Below are positions 8,527 to 17,930 of a stretch of DNA of 64,000 nt, in pieces. The DNA is from Kushneria phosphatilytica (GTDB lineage: Bacteria; Pseudomonadota; Gammaproteobacteria; Pseudomonadales; Halomonadaceae). Under the pieces are notes generated by a model. It was given only the letters and a program-made list of their open reading frames with translations. It made no database searches and had not been told where the DNA came from. Made by a program: the position numbers and the translations under genes. The stretch lies in NCBI RefSeq assembly GCF_008247605.1, contig NZ_CP043420.1:2542001-2606000 (forward strand). The letters are read 5' to 3'. The stretch's first letter is position 1. Each line of letters opens with the position of its first letter.

Positions 8527-9699
8527 TTAGAAGCTGTAAACCATACCGGTGGAGACGCCATCACCGATGTTATCCTTGCGATCGTACTTGGCGCCTTCAA
8601 GGAAGACATACATCTGCGAGCTCAGGTTATAGGTCGCGCCCAGGATGAACTCGTTGTAATGCTGGTCGCTGGTGTTGCCGTTGTCGTCATTGAAACGACG
8701 CGGGTCGATCAGAGCAGCAGCATCCCCTTCGGCATCGACATACTGGTAGGAACCGTACAGGTCGCCGTTGCCATAACCCCAGCGAGCGCCCAGACCATAG
8801 CGGTCAACGTCAGCATCGTCGGACCACTTGGCATCCTGATGGCCCCACTTGGCGGCAACACGCAGCGTATCCCACTGGTAGGAGAGATTGGCGCCATAAA
8901 GCTTGCCAAAATCATGCTCGTTACCAGCAGCGCTGATGTACTCGAAGTTGTTCAGATCATCGTAGACCGCTGCCAGAGTCCAGCCAGCCATGGTGTAACG
9001 CACGCCACCAAAGAAGGAAGCGCTGTTATCGTCATCAAGAACGAACTCGCCAGCACCAGTAGCAGCATCATAATCGTACTGATTATAATCTTCGCCATCG
9101 CCCTTGTACTGGGTACCTACCACAAACTGCAGGCCGCTAAAGATCGGCGAAGTGTAGGTAATCTTGTCGGACTCGTAAGCAGTACCACCGACGTCAGACT
9201 GGGCATCGGTATTATCGAAATATTCGTTATTGGAGATCGGATCGGCAATCCAGTCGTCGAACAGTGAATCCCAGGAACCGATACGCAGATCACCAAAGTT
9301 ACCGGTCAGACCGAGGTAGGCCTGGTCACCTCGGGACAGACCCGACTCCGTAAAGCTCTGATCATCCGGATTATCATAGGCTGCATAATAACCCTTTTGC
9401 TGATCCGCATTGAATTCGAATTCAGCGCGGAAGTAACCAGTCAGACCAGGATTAATGATGTGCTCGCCACGGAACCCGATGGTGGAACCGTTGTCGAACA
9501 GATCGGAATATGAATCAGTGCCATGATCCGAAGTGTCGTCGCTGTCGTCGTAGCCTTCGATACTACGGAAAGCCAACTGGACATTGCCATAGACGTCGAG
9601 CTTGGAGCCGTCCTGGTTATAGACAGTAGCGGCCTGAGCACCGGTGGCCAGAGTTCCCAAAACACCGGCGATTGCAGTCGCGAGGAGCGTCTTTTTCAT
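8527..9699 (-). CDS. outer-membrane porin, OmpC/gram-negative type, 390 aa
   Basis: General diffusion porin of the outer membrane. It has a clear Sec signal peptide (residues 1-23, cleavage after GAQA), then a beta-rich acidic protein with many Asp, Tyr and Gly and aromatic-alternating strands. It ends in Phe, as needed for BAM-dependent insertion. The strong negative charge is typical of halophile porins. It is monocistronic, with its own terminator and a long AT-rich upstream region containing a palindrome, which suggests strong, regulated expression. Pore selectivity cannot be predicted. Confidence 0.92.
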   Translation of the reverse strand: MKKTLLATAIAGVLGTLATGAQAATVYNQDGSKLDVYGNVQLAFRSIEGYDDSDDTSDHGTDSYSDLFDNGSTIGFRGEHIINPGLTGYFRAEFEFNADQQKGYYAAYDNPDDQSFTESGLSRGDQAYLGLTGNFGDLRIGSWDSLFDDWIADPISNNEYFDNTDAQSDVGGTAYESDKITYTSPIFSGLQFVVGTQYKGDGEDYNQYDYDAATGAGEFVLDDDNSASFFGGVRYTMAGWTLAAVYDDLNNFEYISAAGNEHDFGKLYGANLSYQWDTLRVAAKWGHQDAKWSDDADVDRYGLGARWGYGNGDLYGSYQYVDAEGDAAALIDPRRFNDDNGNTSDQHYNEFILGATYNLSSQMYVFLEGAKYDRKDNIGDGVSTGMVYSF

Positions 9700-10029
9700 C
9701 GTGATGGTTCCTTGACTAGCTTACTGTTCAGTTATTGTCTGCCTGGGCAGAAAGCTCGCCGCCTAAGGCGTTGAGCGTGGTTATTGTCTGTATGCTCGCC
9801 CGAGCACCTTATACTGGGCTTTTTGAGAACGCAACAGAAAAAAACACTGTTTTCGTTCCGGGCGCTAACGTGCTGCAGGGCGCCATGATCAGGGTTTTAT
9901 GTTCCAGTTCAATGACACTTTAGTGTCATGAATCAATAACCGAATGAATCAAAAGGAATCCTTTTACCCGGCTATTGTTGGTTTTGTTATTCAAACAACA
10001 GGTTGCCATCAAAAACGGCTGTTCAGCGC
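9700..10029. promoter_or_regulatory. upstream region of the porin gene with an 18-bp palindrome
   Basis: This 330-bp gap contains no convincing gene. It is AT-richer than its surroundings. A perfect interrupted palindrome, ATGACACT-TT-AGTGTCAT, lies at 9912-9929, about 210 bp upstream of the porin start. It could be an operator for the porin, or a site acting near the end of the ProQ-like gene at 10030. A second weak inverted repeat around GTTG/CAAC is at about 9975-10005, just past the ProQ-like stop. Confidence 0.45.
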
Positions 10030-10830
10030 TTACTGATGGCCATGTCGGGAAGCCAATGCCGAGAGTTTTTTGGCCATTCGCTTCGACTGTGCCTGCTGTT
10101 CTCGTGACCGTTGTTTCTGCTGAAGCGCCTCGAGTTGCTCGGCTGCGTGCGCGGCATCCTGTTCGTTCACGACGCCTGCATCATTACCTTCCAGGTCAAC
10201 CCGCGCGTTACCCGTGCGGACCGACTTGAGATAACGCGGCAGATTGACATAGCCGGCCAGCGCTCTACGAACCAGCTTTTCCGGCCATGGTTCACGCGCT
10301 GTCAGATCATGATGAATACCGATCCTGAGCGGCCGGGTGTGCCCCCTGAAGAAGGTCTGCGGATATCGCTGATACCACTGCTTCAACAGCGCCTGAGGGG
10401 ATGGCGGGGTCGAGGTTAAAGCCGTATCTGCGGTTGCCGATATCGAGTCCGACGCCGCGTGTTCACTGACGTCCTGCGACTCATGCTCGTGCGAGACTTC
10501 CGCATCGGCAGGGGGCATTTTGGCAGACACCGGGGCCGGATCACCCGTGTCGTCCTCACGGAAGGTGGTGACCTGCTCTCGTTCGTGGCCTTCTTCGTGA
10601 ACTTCGCAATCAGACGCAGGCTGTGCCTGTGTGGCAGCTACCTCAGCACGGTCGGGCTCTGCTGTATTACCCGAGGCCGCACTGAGGATATCGCTCAAAC
10701 GCTGCTCGAGCGCCCGGTTGCGAGTTTCCAGTTCACAAATACGTGCCTGGGCCGAATCCAGCTGCGAGCGTGCCTGAGTGGCCTGCCTTTCCAGCGCGTC
10801 CAGCAGTTCACCGAGACGATGGGTCGTCAC
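10030..10830 (-). CDS. ProQ/FinO-domain RNA-binding protein with long N-terminal extension, about 266 aa
   Basis: The C-terminal half carries a FinO/ProQ domain (about residues 147-227) with the typical pattern LLKQWYQRYPQTF, RPLRIGIHHDL and RRALAGYVNLPRYL; this family binds structured RNAs and sRNA 3' ends. The N-terminus (about 5-50) is a predicted coiled coil, followed by a roughly 90-residue acidic, low-complexity linker. The C-terminal tail is basic and Gln-rich. The start is uncertain: the frame extends to a TTG at 10867-10869 and an ATG at 10858-10860, but only the GTG at 10828-10830 has an AGGGAG at proper distance. It follows folA by 83 bp. Confidence 0.85.
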   Translation of the reverse strand: MTTHRLGELLDALERQATQARSQLDSAQARICELETRNRALEQRLSDILSAASGNTAEPDRAEVAATQAQPASDCEVHEEGHEREQVTTFREDDTGDPAPVSAKMPPADAEVSHEHESQDVSEHAASDSISATADTALTSTPPSPQALLKQWYQRYPQTFFRGHTRPLRIGIHHDLTAREPWPEKLVRRALAGYVNLPRYLKSVRTGNARVDLEGNDAGVVNEQDAAHAAEQLEALQQKQRSREQQAQSKRMAKKLSALASRHGHQ

Positions 10831-10913
10831 TACGCTGTTCTCCCTGCTGTCCCTGTCCATCGGAAACAAATCGCCAATTGTACTCTCGGCACGCCCGAAC
10901 CCGGTGCCCCTGC

Positions 10914-11432
10914 TTATGCTTCACGGCGTTCATAGCGCACAAAATCGTAGTGTGGCTTGCCGGGAGCATCTTCGCCGGCATGACGCTCGACTTCCTGCCA
11001 GTTGTCATCAAGTGGCGGAAAAAAGGTATCCCCTTCGATCTCGACATCCACCTCGGTCAGATAGAGACGCTGTGCCAGCGACATGGCACTGGCGTAGATT
11101 TCTCCTCCCCCGATCACCATGATCTCTTCACAGGCTTCAAGCATGGCCTGATGGTCAGCCATATCGAGCGCGCTTTCCAGATCATGGCAAACCCGTACGC
11201 CCTCATGGTGAAAGTCCCGATTGCGGGTCACCACGATATTGAGCCGATTGGGCAGAGGACGACCGATGGACTCGAAGGTGGCGCGCCCCATGACTATCGG
11301 CTTGTCCTGAGTCATCGCCTTGAAGAACTTCAGATCCTCGGGCAGATACCACGGCAGTTTGCCCTGCACTCCAATGACCCGATTTTTCGAAATCGCCGCA
11401 ATCATCGCAACCGGCACTACCAGCTCTGTCAT
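10914..11432 (-). CDS. folA: dihydrofolate reductase, 172 aa
   Basis: NADPH-dependent reduction of dihydrofolate to tetrahydrofolate. The N-terminus reads [23 protein letters not shown], with the substrate-binding LPW motif; [17 protein letters not shown] and a late GGGEIYA motif for NADPH are also present. It overlaps thyA by four bases (ATGA). The pairing makes sense, since thymidylate synthase produces the dihydrofolate that FolA recycles. Confidence 0.96.
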   Translation of the reverse strand: MTELVVPVAMIAAISKNRVIGVQGKLPWYLPEDLKFFKAMTQDKPIVMGRATFESIGRPLPNRLNIVVTRNRDFHHEGVRVCHDLESALDMADHQAMLEACEEIMVIGGGEIYASAMSLAQRLYLTEVDVEIEGDTFFPPLDDNWQEVERHAGEDAPGKPHYDFVRYERREA

Positions 11433-12223
11433 ACCGCCACCTGTGCCTTGATGTGAGGATGCGGATCATAGCCTTCGATCGCAATATCCTCGTAGCGGAA
11501 GGCAAACAGATCATGGATTGCCGGATTCAGTTTCAGTTGAGGCAACGGTCGAGGCGTACGCGACAGTTGCAACTCGGCCTGCTCAAGATGATTGAGATAA
11601 AGGTGCGCGTCGCCGAGCGTGTGAATGAACTCTCCCGGCGCGAGCCCACAGACCTGGGCCACCATGTGCGTTAACAGCGCATAGCTGGCGATATTGAACG
11701 GCACACCCAGAAAGATATCGGCGCTGCGCTGATAGAGCTGACAGGAGAGTCGGCCATCGGCCACATAAAACTGGAATAGTGCGTGACAAGGCGGCAACGC
11801 CATTTCATCCACCAGCGCCGGATTCCATGCCGAGACCATCAACCGTCGGGAGTCCGGGTTGTGGCGAATCTGATCGATGACATTGGCAATCTGATCCACA
11901 CTGCCACCCTGCGGATGCGGCCAGCTGCGCCACTGGTAGCCATAGACCGGCCCCAGCTCACCGTTTTCATCGGCCCATTCATCCCAGATACGCACGCCGT
12001 TTTCCTTCAGGTAGGCAATATTGGTATCTCCCTGCAGAAACCACAGCAGTTCGTGAATGATGGAGCGCAGATGCAGTTTCTTGGTGGTCACCAAAGGGAA
12101 ACCATCGGCGAGATCAAAACGCATCTGATGACCGAAGACCGACAGGGTCCCGGTACCGGTGCGATCGCTCTTGCGCGTGCCATGATCGAGCACGCGACGC
12201 ATGAGTTCCAGATAGGGCTGCAT
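11429..12223 (-). CDS. thyA: thymidylate synthase, 264 aa
   Basis: Methylates dUMP to dTMP using methylene-tetrahydrofolate. The length equals that of E. coli ThyA and the catalytic cysteine is at residue 146 in [10 protein letters not shown]. The SDRTGTGT motif near residue 19 and the [15 protein letters not shown] segment are intact. It lies three bases downstream of lgt and overlaps folA, so lgt-thyA-folA is probably one transcript. Confidence 0.98.
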   Translation of the reverse strand: MQPYLELMRRVLDHGTRKSDRTGTGTLSVFGHQMRFDLADGFPLVTTKKLHLRSIIHELLWFLQGDTNIAYLKENGVRIWDEWADENGELGPVYGYQWRSWPHPQGGSVDQIANVIDQIRHNPDSRRLMVSAWNPALVDEMALPPCHALFQFYVADGRLSCQLYQRSADIFLGVPFNIASYALLTHMVAQVCGLAPGEFIHTLGDAHLYLNHLEQAELQLSRTPRPLPQLKLNPAIHDLFAFRYEDIAIEGYDPHPHIKAQVAV

Positions 12224-12226
12224 GAA

Positions 12227-13054
12227 TCAGGCTTCTTGCGCTTGAGATGAAGAGTGGTTGCCGGCACGCGTCCAGTCGGGTGTCTGACGACGCGACCAGA
12301 GAATCAGGGCAATGCCGACCAGTACCATGGGAATACACAGCAACTGGCCCATGGTCATCCAGTCAAAGGCGATGAATCCCAGCTGAGGATCGGGGCGCCG
12401 CACGAACTCTACCGAAAACCGGAAGATGCCGTACAGCAGCAGGAACAAACCTGAAATCAGCCCGCGTCGCCGCGGCTGTCGCGACACCCACCAGAGTATG
12501 GTGAAGAGAATGACGCCTTCCAGTAGAAATTCGTAAAGCTCGGAAGGATGGCGTGGCTGTGGACCATATTCGGGATAGATGATGGCCCATGGCACATCGG
12601 TCACCCGACCCGGCAGTTCCTGATTGATGAAGTTGCCAAGCCGACCAGCCCCCAGTCCGATCGGGACCATCGGCGCAATGAAATCGGTCAGTTGCAGGAA
12701 GGCCAGTCGATGGCGGCGCGTGAACAGCAGTGCTGCAATCAGCACCCCGATCAGTCCCCCATGAAAGCTCATGCCGCCATCCCAGACCTGGACAAGCCAG
12801 AGCGGGTTTTCAATAAACCGATCCAGACCATAGAACAGCACATAACCCAGGCGGCCACCCAGGACGACACCCAGTGCACCGTAGAAGATCATGTCCCCTA
12901 CCTGATCACGATTCAGCCCCAGCCGATCGGCGCGACAGCGCGCCAGCCACCAGGCGGATACGAAACCGATGACATACATGATCCCATACCAGTGAATCTG
13001 GATCGGACCGATCGAAAAGGCTACGGGATCAAAATCCGGATAGTGCATATACAT
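12227..13054 (-). CDS. lgt: prolipoprotein diacylglyceryl transferase, 275 aa
   Basis: Inner-membrane enzyme that adds diacylglycerol to the lipobox cysteine of prolipoproteins. Several membrane segments, HGGLIG and the Lgt signature [13 protein letters not shown] are visible. The open frame continues 68 codons upstream. I chose the ATG at 13052-13054 because of the AGGA six bases before it and the family-like beginning [10 protein letters not shown] second ATG two codons later is possible. Upstream is the TauE-type gene, downstream thyA. Confidence 0.96.
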   Translation of the reverse strand: MYMHYPDFDPVAFSIGPIQIHWYGIMYVIGFVSAWWLARCRADRLGLNRDQVGDMIFYGALGVVLGGRLGYVLFYGLDRFIENPLWLVQVWDGGMSFHGGLIGVLIAALLFTRRHRLAFLQLTDFIAPMVPIGLGAGRLGNFINQELPGRVTDVPWAIIYPEYGPQPRHPSELYEFLLEGVILFTILWWVSRQPRRRGLISGLFLLLYGIFRFSVEFVRRPDPQLGFIAFDWMTMGQLLCIPMVLVGIALILWSRRQTPDWTRAGNHSSSQAQEA

Positions 13055-13089
13055 GCTTGATCCTACTCGGTTGACCGGGCGCCGAAGGG

Positions 13090-13878
13090 CTAGCCCAGCA
13101 GGAACTTGAAAGCCACCAGCACGATCAGGCCGGCGAAGATGCGCTTGAGCATTCGATTGGATAGCCCACTGGCGACACGTGCTCCCAGTCGGGCAAAGGG
13201 GACACTGAGAATGACGATACCCAGAAAGGCCGGCCAGTAGACGTAACCGGTCGACCACTGCGGCAACGCCTGCGTACCACTACCGACCAGCATGGCGGTC
13301 AACGCACCAATGACCGCAATCGGTATACCTGCTGCCGAAGAAGTGCCAACGGCCTGCTTCATGGGCACGCTACGCCATTCGAGAAATGGTACCGACAGTG
13401 AACCACCGCCGATACCGAACAGCGCCGAGAGCGCGCCGATGATCCCCCCTGCCGACATCATGCCCAAGCGGCCCGGCAGTGGCCGGCGCCCTCCCGGCTG
13501 CAGATTGAAAACCAGCTTGATCGCCAGCAGCAGAAAAAAGATGCCCAGCAATAGTGACATGGCGCCGCCGGAGAGCGCATCGCCAATAAATACTCCCAGC
13601 ACGGCCCCCGCAATCAGCCCCGGCAGTAACAGCAGCAGGCAGTCCCGTCGCACATTGCCGCGCTGATAGTGCGCCCAGGCCGAGGACAGCGAGGTGAGTG
13701 CAATGGTCGCCAGCGAGGTGCCAATGGCCAGATGCAGGATGACACTCTCGGATATCTGCTGAAGACCGAAGGCAAAGGCCAGCAGCGGCACAATCACGAC
13801 ACCGCCACCGATGCCGAATAATCCCGCCATGAAACCGGCAATGGCGCCGATGGCCGGATACAACAGGATGGCTTCCAC
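13090..13878 (-). CDS. sulfite exporter TauE/SafE-family permease, 262 aa
   Basis: Polytopic inner-membrane protein of the TauE/SafE (DUF81) family, with two homologous halves each starting with a glycine-rich GxxxGxGGG segment (about residues 17-27 and 148-160) and roughly eight membrane helices. Members move sulfur-containing or small organic anions; the substrate here is unknown. It lies between ptsP and lgt, a placement common in gammaproteobacteria. Confidence 0.9.
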   Translation of the reverse strand: MEAILLYPAIGAIAGFMAGLFGIGGGVVIVPLLAFAFGLQQISESVILHLAIGTSLATIALTSLSSAWAHYQRGNVRRDCLLLLLPGLIAGAVLGVFIGDALSGGAMSLLLGIFFLLLAIKLVFNLQPGGRRPLPGRLGMMSAGGIIGALSALFGIGGGSLSVPFLEWRSVPMKQAVGTSSAAGIPIAVIGALTAMLVGSGTQALPQWSTGYVYWPAFLGIVILSVPFARLGARVASGLSNRMLKRIFAGLIVLVAFKFLLG

Positions 13879-13963
13879 CTGACCTCCTCATCCCGGGGCA
13901 AGGAGCGCCAGTTTAAAGGCAGCGCCCGTGGCTGTCATGGCCGGTGAGATGACCTCTTCAACA

Positions 13964-16231
13964 TCAGCGGTCGTCACGCGGTGGCAGCAGATGCGCCAGC
14001 CCCCATTCACTCATGCGCTGGAACAGATGAGCATGCACTTCGGTCAGTGTCGGCAAGGCCAGCGTTTCCTCAACCAGGGTGCTGGCATGATGGCTCTCCA
14101 CGCGACGAATGGCAGCACGCACGCGCGGCAGACTGGTGGCATTCATCGACAGGGTACGAAATCCCATGCCCGCCAGCAGCAGGGCCCCGGCCGGATCGCC
14201 CGCCAGCTCACCACAGACCGAGGTGGATATCCCCAGCCGTTCGGCATCATGTGCCAGCCGATGCAGGGCGTGCAGGACCGCCGGATGGCAGGCATCGTAC
14301 AGGCCGGCCACCCGGGCATTGTTGCGATCCACCGCCAGCAGATACTGGGTCAGATCGTTACTGCCCACCGAGAAGAAATCGACACGCGTCGCCAGCGCAT
14401 CCAGCAGATAGAGCGCCGAAGGCACCTCGATCATGACCCCGAGCCGCGGACGTTTGACATCCAGCCCATCCTCACGCAGCTCCTCGATGGCTCGATCAAG
14501 CAGCCGCAGTGCGGTGTCGATCTCCTCGATGCTGGAGATCATGGGCAGCAGCAGACGCAGATTATCGAGCCCCTCGGCAGCGCGCAGCATGGCCCGCAAT
14601 TGCACCATCAGGACTTCGGGGTGATCGAGCATCACCCGGATGCCCCGCCAGCCGAGAAAGGGATTGGCTTCTTCAATCGGGAAGTACGGCAGGTCCTTGT
14701 CGCCACCGATATCCAGAGTCCGCATCACCACCGGCAGCGGTGCGAAGCCCGAGAGCTGATCACGGTACAGACGTGCCTGCTCCTGCTCGCTGGGAAAGCG
14801 CTGATGCATCATGAAAGGAACTTCGGTGCGATAAAGCCCCACACCATCCACCCTGGCGCTTAGCGTACTGCTCAACTCCGCCGTCAGGCCGGTATTGACC
14901 ATCAGCCGGATGCGTTCACCATCACGGGTTTCGGCCGGTAGTGACTGCTCGCCTTCCAATACTTCCGCCAGCGCCCGTTCCTCTTCAATCAGACTGTTGT
15001 AGCGAGCTTCGAGATCGTCATCCGGACGCACGATCAACCGGCCCCGATGACCATCGACGATCATCCGTGTACCCGAGAGTCGGGAGAGCGGTAGATCGGT
15101 CATCCCCAGTACGGCAGGAATGCCCATCGCCCGCGCCAGAATGGCAACATGAGACGTATTGGAACCGCGTGCCGCAACCAGCCCAACCAGCTTCTTGCGG
15201 GGCACCTCGCCCAACTGGGCGGCGCTGATCTCGTCACCGACCAGCAGCGTCTGCTCGGGATACTGCACCGGCCGGGTACTGCTTTCCTGCTGCAGATGAG
15301 CCAGGACGCGACGACCGAGATCCCGCACATCAGCGGCGCGCTCACGCAGATAATCGTCATCAACCCGCTCAAGATACTGCACATGGCGCCGCACGACCTG
15401 AGCCAGCGCGCCCGGAGCCCATTGGCCTTCACGAATGCGCTTTTCAACCTCCTGACCCAGCGCTGCCTCTCCCAGCATCTGCTGATAGACATCAAACAGT
15501 GCCTGTTCCTGAGCAGAGATCCGGCTGGCCAACCGCTCGGCAGCCAAACGGATATCCTGACGCACCCGGCCAATGGCATCGTGAAGCCGACGGACCTCAA
15601 GCTCTATATCCTCGGCGGCACGCTCGGGAATGGCCTCCAGATTGGCAGGCGGAATCACGACAAAGGCTTCGCCGATCGCCATGCCGGGTGAGGCGGCGAC
15701 ACCACTGAGCATGGCCTGACCGTCAGGGTCGCTCAGCCGCGCCAGCGCCCCGGTGGCCAGAGCATGCATCAGCACCCCTGACAGCTGGGCAGCCATGGTA
15801 ATCAGAAAGGCTTCCTCGCCCTCTTCAAAGCGGCGCATCTCGCGCTGCTGCACGACCAGTACGCCCAGCACCCGACGCTGATGAATGATGGGCACTCCAA
15901 GGAAGCTGGAGTAGCGCTCTTCTCCCGTTTCGGCAAAATAGCGAAACCCCGGATGGGCCGGGGCATTTTCGAGATTGAGTGGTTCTTCACGCTGGCCGAC
16001 CAGACCGACCAGACCCTCACCCGGGCGCATGGTGACATGACCGATGGCACCACTATTGAGGCCGATGGTATCCATCAGTACAAAGCAATCGTGCTCTTCG
16101 TTACGCAGATAGACCGAGCAGACATCGGTCTGCATGGCCTTGCGAATGCGACGCACAATGATCGACAGCGCCGCATCGAGACTGCGAGCACCGTTGACCT
16201 CCTGAATGATGCGTCGAAGCACCTCGAGCAT
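13964..16231 (-). CDS. ptsP: PTS-Ntr phosphoenolpyruvate-protein phosphotransferase (EI-Ntr), 755 aa
   Basis: First enzyme of the nitrogen-related phosphotransferase chain, passing phosphate from PEP to NPr. An N-terminal GAF sensor domain (about 1-160) is followed by the EI N-domain, with the phosphorylated histidine at 361 in RGSNTSHVAILAR. The PEP-binding TIM-barrel domain follows (VGLYRTEVPFM, the segment around GGDKDLPY, then SVGSNDLTQY). It lies 86 bp downstream of rppH, the classic rppH-ptsP order. NPr and EIIA-Ntr are not in this window. Confidence 0.96.
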   Translation of the reverse strand: MLEVLRRIIQEVNGARSLDAALSIIVRRIRKAMQTDVCSVYLRNEEHDCFVLMDTIGLNSGAIGHVTMRPGEGLVGLVGQREEPLNLENAPAHPGFRYFAETGEERYSSFLGVPIIHQRRVLGVLVVQQREMRRFEEGEEAFLITMAAQLSGVLMHALATGALARLSDPDGQAMLSGVAASPGMAIGEAFVVIPPANLEAIPERAAEDIELEVRRLHDAIGRVRQDIRLAAERLASRISAQEQALFDVYQQMLGEAALGQEVEKRIREGQWAPGALAQVVRRHVQYLERVDDDYLRERAADVRDLGRRVLAHLQQESSTRPVQYPEQTLLVGDEISAAQLGEVPRKKLVGLVAARGSNTSHVAILARAMGIPAVLGMTDLPLSRLSGTRMIVDGHRGRLIVRPDDDLEARYNSLIEEERALAEVLEGEQSLPAETRDGERIRLMVNTGLTAELSSTLSARVDGVGLYRTEVPFMMHQRFPSEQEQARLYRDQLSGFAPLPVVMRTLDIGGDKDLPYFPIEEANPFLGWRGIRVMLDHPEVLMVQLRAMLRAAEGLDNLRLLLPMISSIEEIDTALRLLDRAIEELREDGLDVKRPRLGVMIEVPSALYLLDALATRVDFFSVGSNDLTQYLLAVDRNNARVAGLYDACHPAVLHALHRLAHDAERLGISTSVCGELAGDPAGALLLAGMGFRTLSMNATSLPRVRAAIRRVESHHASTLVEETLALPTLTEVHAHLFQRMSEWGLAHLLPPRDDR

Positions 16232-16317
16232 GGCGGATGATCATCCCTGGTTGTTGTGATGTCCGAAAGGCCCATTGCGCATTCCCTGCGCGGGCTCGGA
16301 CCAAAAGCGGCAGCGCT

Positions 16318-16812
16318 TCAGCGTTCGAGTCGTTCGCCGGTCAGTACCAGCCGGGGTGCCAGTTCATGGAGCGCACGACGGTAGACATCACGCTTGAACG
16401 ACACGACCTGACCGAGCGGGTACCAGTAACTGACCCACCGCCAGCCATCGAATTCCGGCTTCGGCGTACTGTCGACGCAGATGCGCGACTCCTGACAGCG
16501 AATACGCAGCAGGAACCATTTCTGTTTCTGGCCGATACACAGCGGGCGTGAATGAGTCCGGATCAGACGCCTGGGCAGACGGTAGCGCAACCAGCCACGG
16601 GTACAGGCGAGCACATCGACGTCATCGGCACACAGTCCGATTTCCTCTTCCAGCTCGCGATACAGCGCCTGTTGTGGTGACTCGTTGGCCTGAATCCCCC
16701 CCTGTGGAAATTGCCAGGCATTCTGTCCGACCCGTCGCGCCCACAGCACCTGGCCTTCGCAGTTGGCAATGATGATGCCAACGTTGGGCCGGAAGCCATC
16801 AGGGTCGATCAC
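16318..16812 (-). CDS. rppH: RNA pyrophosphohydrolase, 164 aa
   Basis: Nudix hydrolase that removes pyrophosphate from mRNA 5' ends and so triggers RNase E decay. The Nudix box is at residues 38-59 ([20 protein letters not shown]). The tail with WFLLRI and [13 protein letters not shown] matches RppH. The frame includes an earlier GTG five codons upstream. I chose the GTG at 16810-16812 because the protein then starts with [11 protein letters not shown] like other RppH proteins and has GAAGG about seven bases before it. Confidence 0.95.
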   Translation of the reverse strand: MIDPDGFRPNVGIIIANCEGQVLWARRVGQNAWQFPQGGIQANESPQQALYRELEEEIGLCADDVDVLACTRGWLRYRLPRRLIRTHSRPLCIGQKQKWFLLRIRCQESRICVDSTPKPEFDGWRWVSYWYPLGQVVSFKRDVYRRALHELAPRLVLTGERLER

Positions 16813-17013
16813 GGGTGCTACCTTCACTGAAATCTGTTACCAGCATTCTTCCACAAAGCGTAAAAGCGCATCAACAAGGCTTATGTCAAGGTATGAGACC
16901 TGACGGTGGCACTCCCCTCACCCCTGTTACCGAGTGTGAGTTCCTGCCATCATGATGCTCTCGACATGGCGCTATCCAACGCGCTCAAGGAGCCATCAAG
17001 CGAGGAGAAACGC

Positions 17014-17673
17014 GTGCGTCTGGCCATTTTCGATCTTGACAACACCCTGCTGGCCGGAGACAGCGATCACAGCTGGGGCGAGTTTCTGGTGGAACAGGGC
17101 GCGGTGGACGCCGAACGTTACCGGCGCGAGAACGATCGCTTCCATGAGGAATATAATAACGGCACTCTGGATATCGATGCCTATCTGCGCTTTGCCCTGG
17201 CCCCGCTGGCCGAACATCGTCCGGAGCAGCTGAACGCCTGGCACAAGCAGTTCATGGCATCGCGCATCGAACCGATGATCCTGCCCCGGGGCGAAGAATT
17301 GCTGGCCGAGCACCGCGCACGTGGCGATCACCTGCTGATCATTACCGCTACCAACCGCTTCGTGACCGGCCCCATCGCCGAGCGTCTGGGCGTGGAGGAT
17401 CTGATTGCCATCGAGCCCGAGCGTATCGATGGTCGCTATACCGGCCGGGTCAGCGGCATCCCCAGCTTTCGCGAAGGCAAGATTACCCGACTGGAACAGT
17501 GGTTGGCAGAGACTGGCCATTCGCTTGAAGGCGCCTGGTTTTACAGTGATTCCCAGAATGATCTGCCACTGCTGGAACGGGTCGACCATCCGGTAGCAGT
17601 CGACCCCGATCCGGTACTGGAAACCACTGCCAGAGACCGCAACTGGCGCATTATCACCCTGCGCAACCGATGA
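17014..17673 (+). CDS. HAD-IB family hydrolase (phosphoserine-phosphatase-like), 219 aa
   Basis: Haloacid-dehalogenase-type phosphatase with motif I DLDNT at residues 7-11 (nucleophile Asp7, general acid Asp9), motif II in LLIITAT, and motif III/IV around [11 protein letters not shown]. It belongs to the IB subfamily that includes SerB-like and CicA-like enzymes; the physiological substrate is unknown. The frame is open from 16906, but the GTG at 17014-17016 has GAGGAG six bases before it and places motif I at the usual position near the N-terminus. It is divergent from rppH. Confidence 0.9.
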   Translation: MRLAIFDLDNTLLAGDSDHSWGEFLVEQGAVDAERYRRENDRFHEEYNNGTLDIDAYLRFALAPLAEHRPEQLNAWHKQFMASRIEPMILPRGEELLAEHRARGDHLLIITATNRFVTGPIAERLGVEDLIAIEPERIDGRYTGRVSGIPSFREGKITRLEQWLAETGHSLEGAWFYSDSQNDLPLLERVDHPVAVDPDPVLETTARDRNWRIITLRNR

Positions 17674-17930
17674 TCAGGTCAATCGCGGGATCGCGATTAC
17701 CCAGGGGATTCCTTATAATGAACCCCCTCAGACATAACTCCGGGCTTTTCGTTGTAAATCAACAACGCGACAAGGGGTTATACTAACGATCAGGGTCCTG
17801 TTGATCCCATCGAATCACCCACTGATCAGCGTGCCTGCCCGCTACACCGTCACTGCTGTCCGTTCGGCATGCCCTGGCGCGTCGGGTCATCTCAGGCAAC
17901 TGGTTCGCACAACGACGAGTGTGAGTAGCC

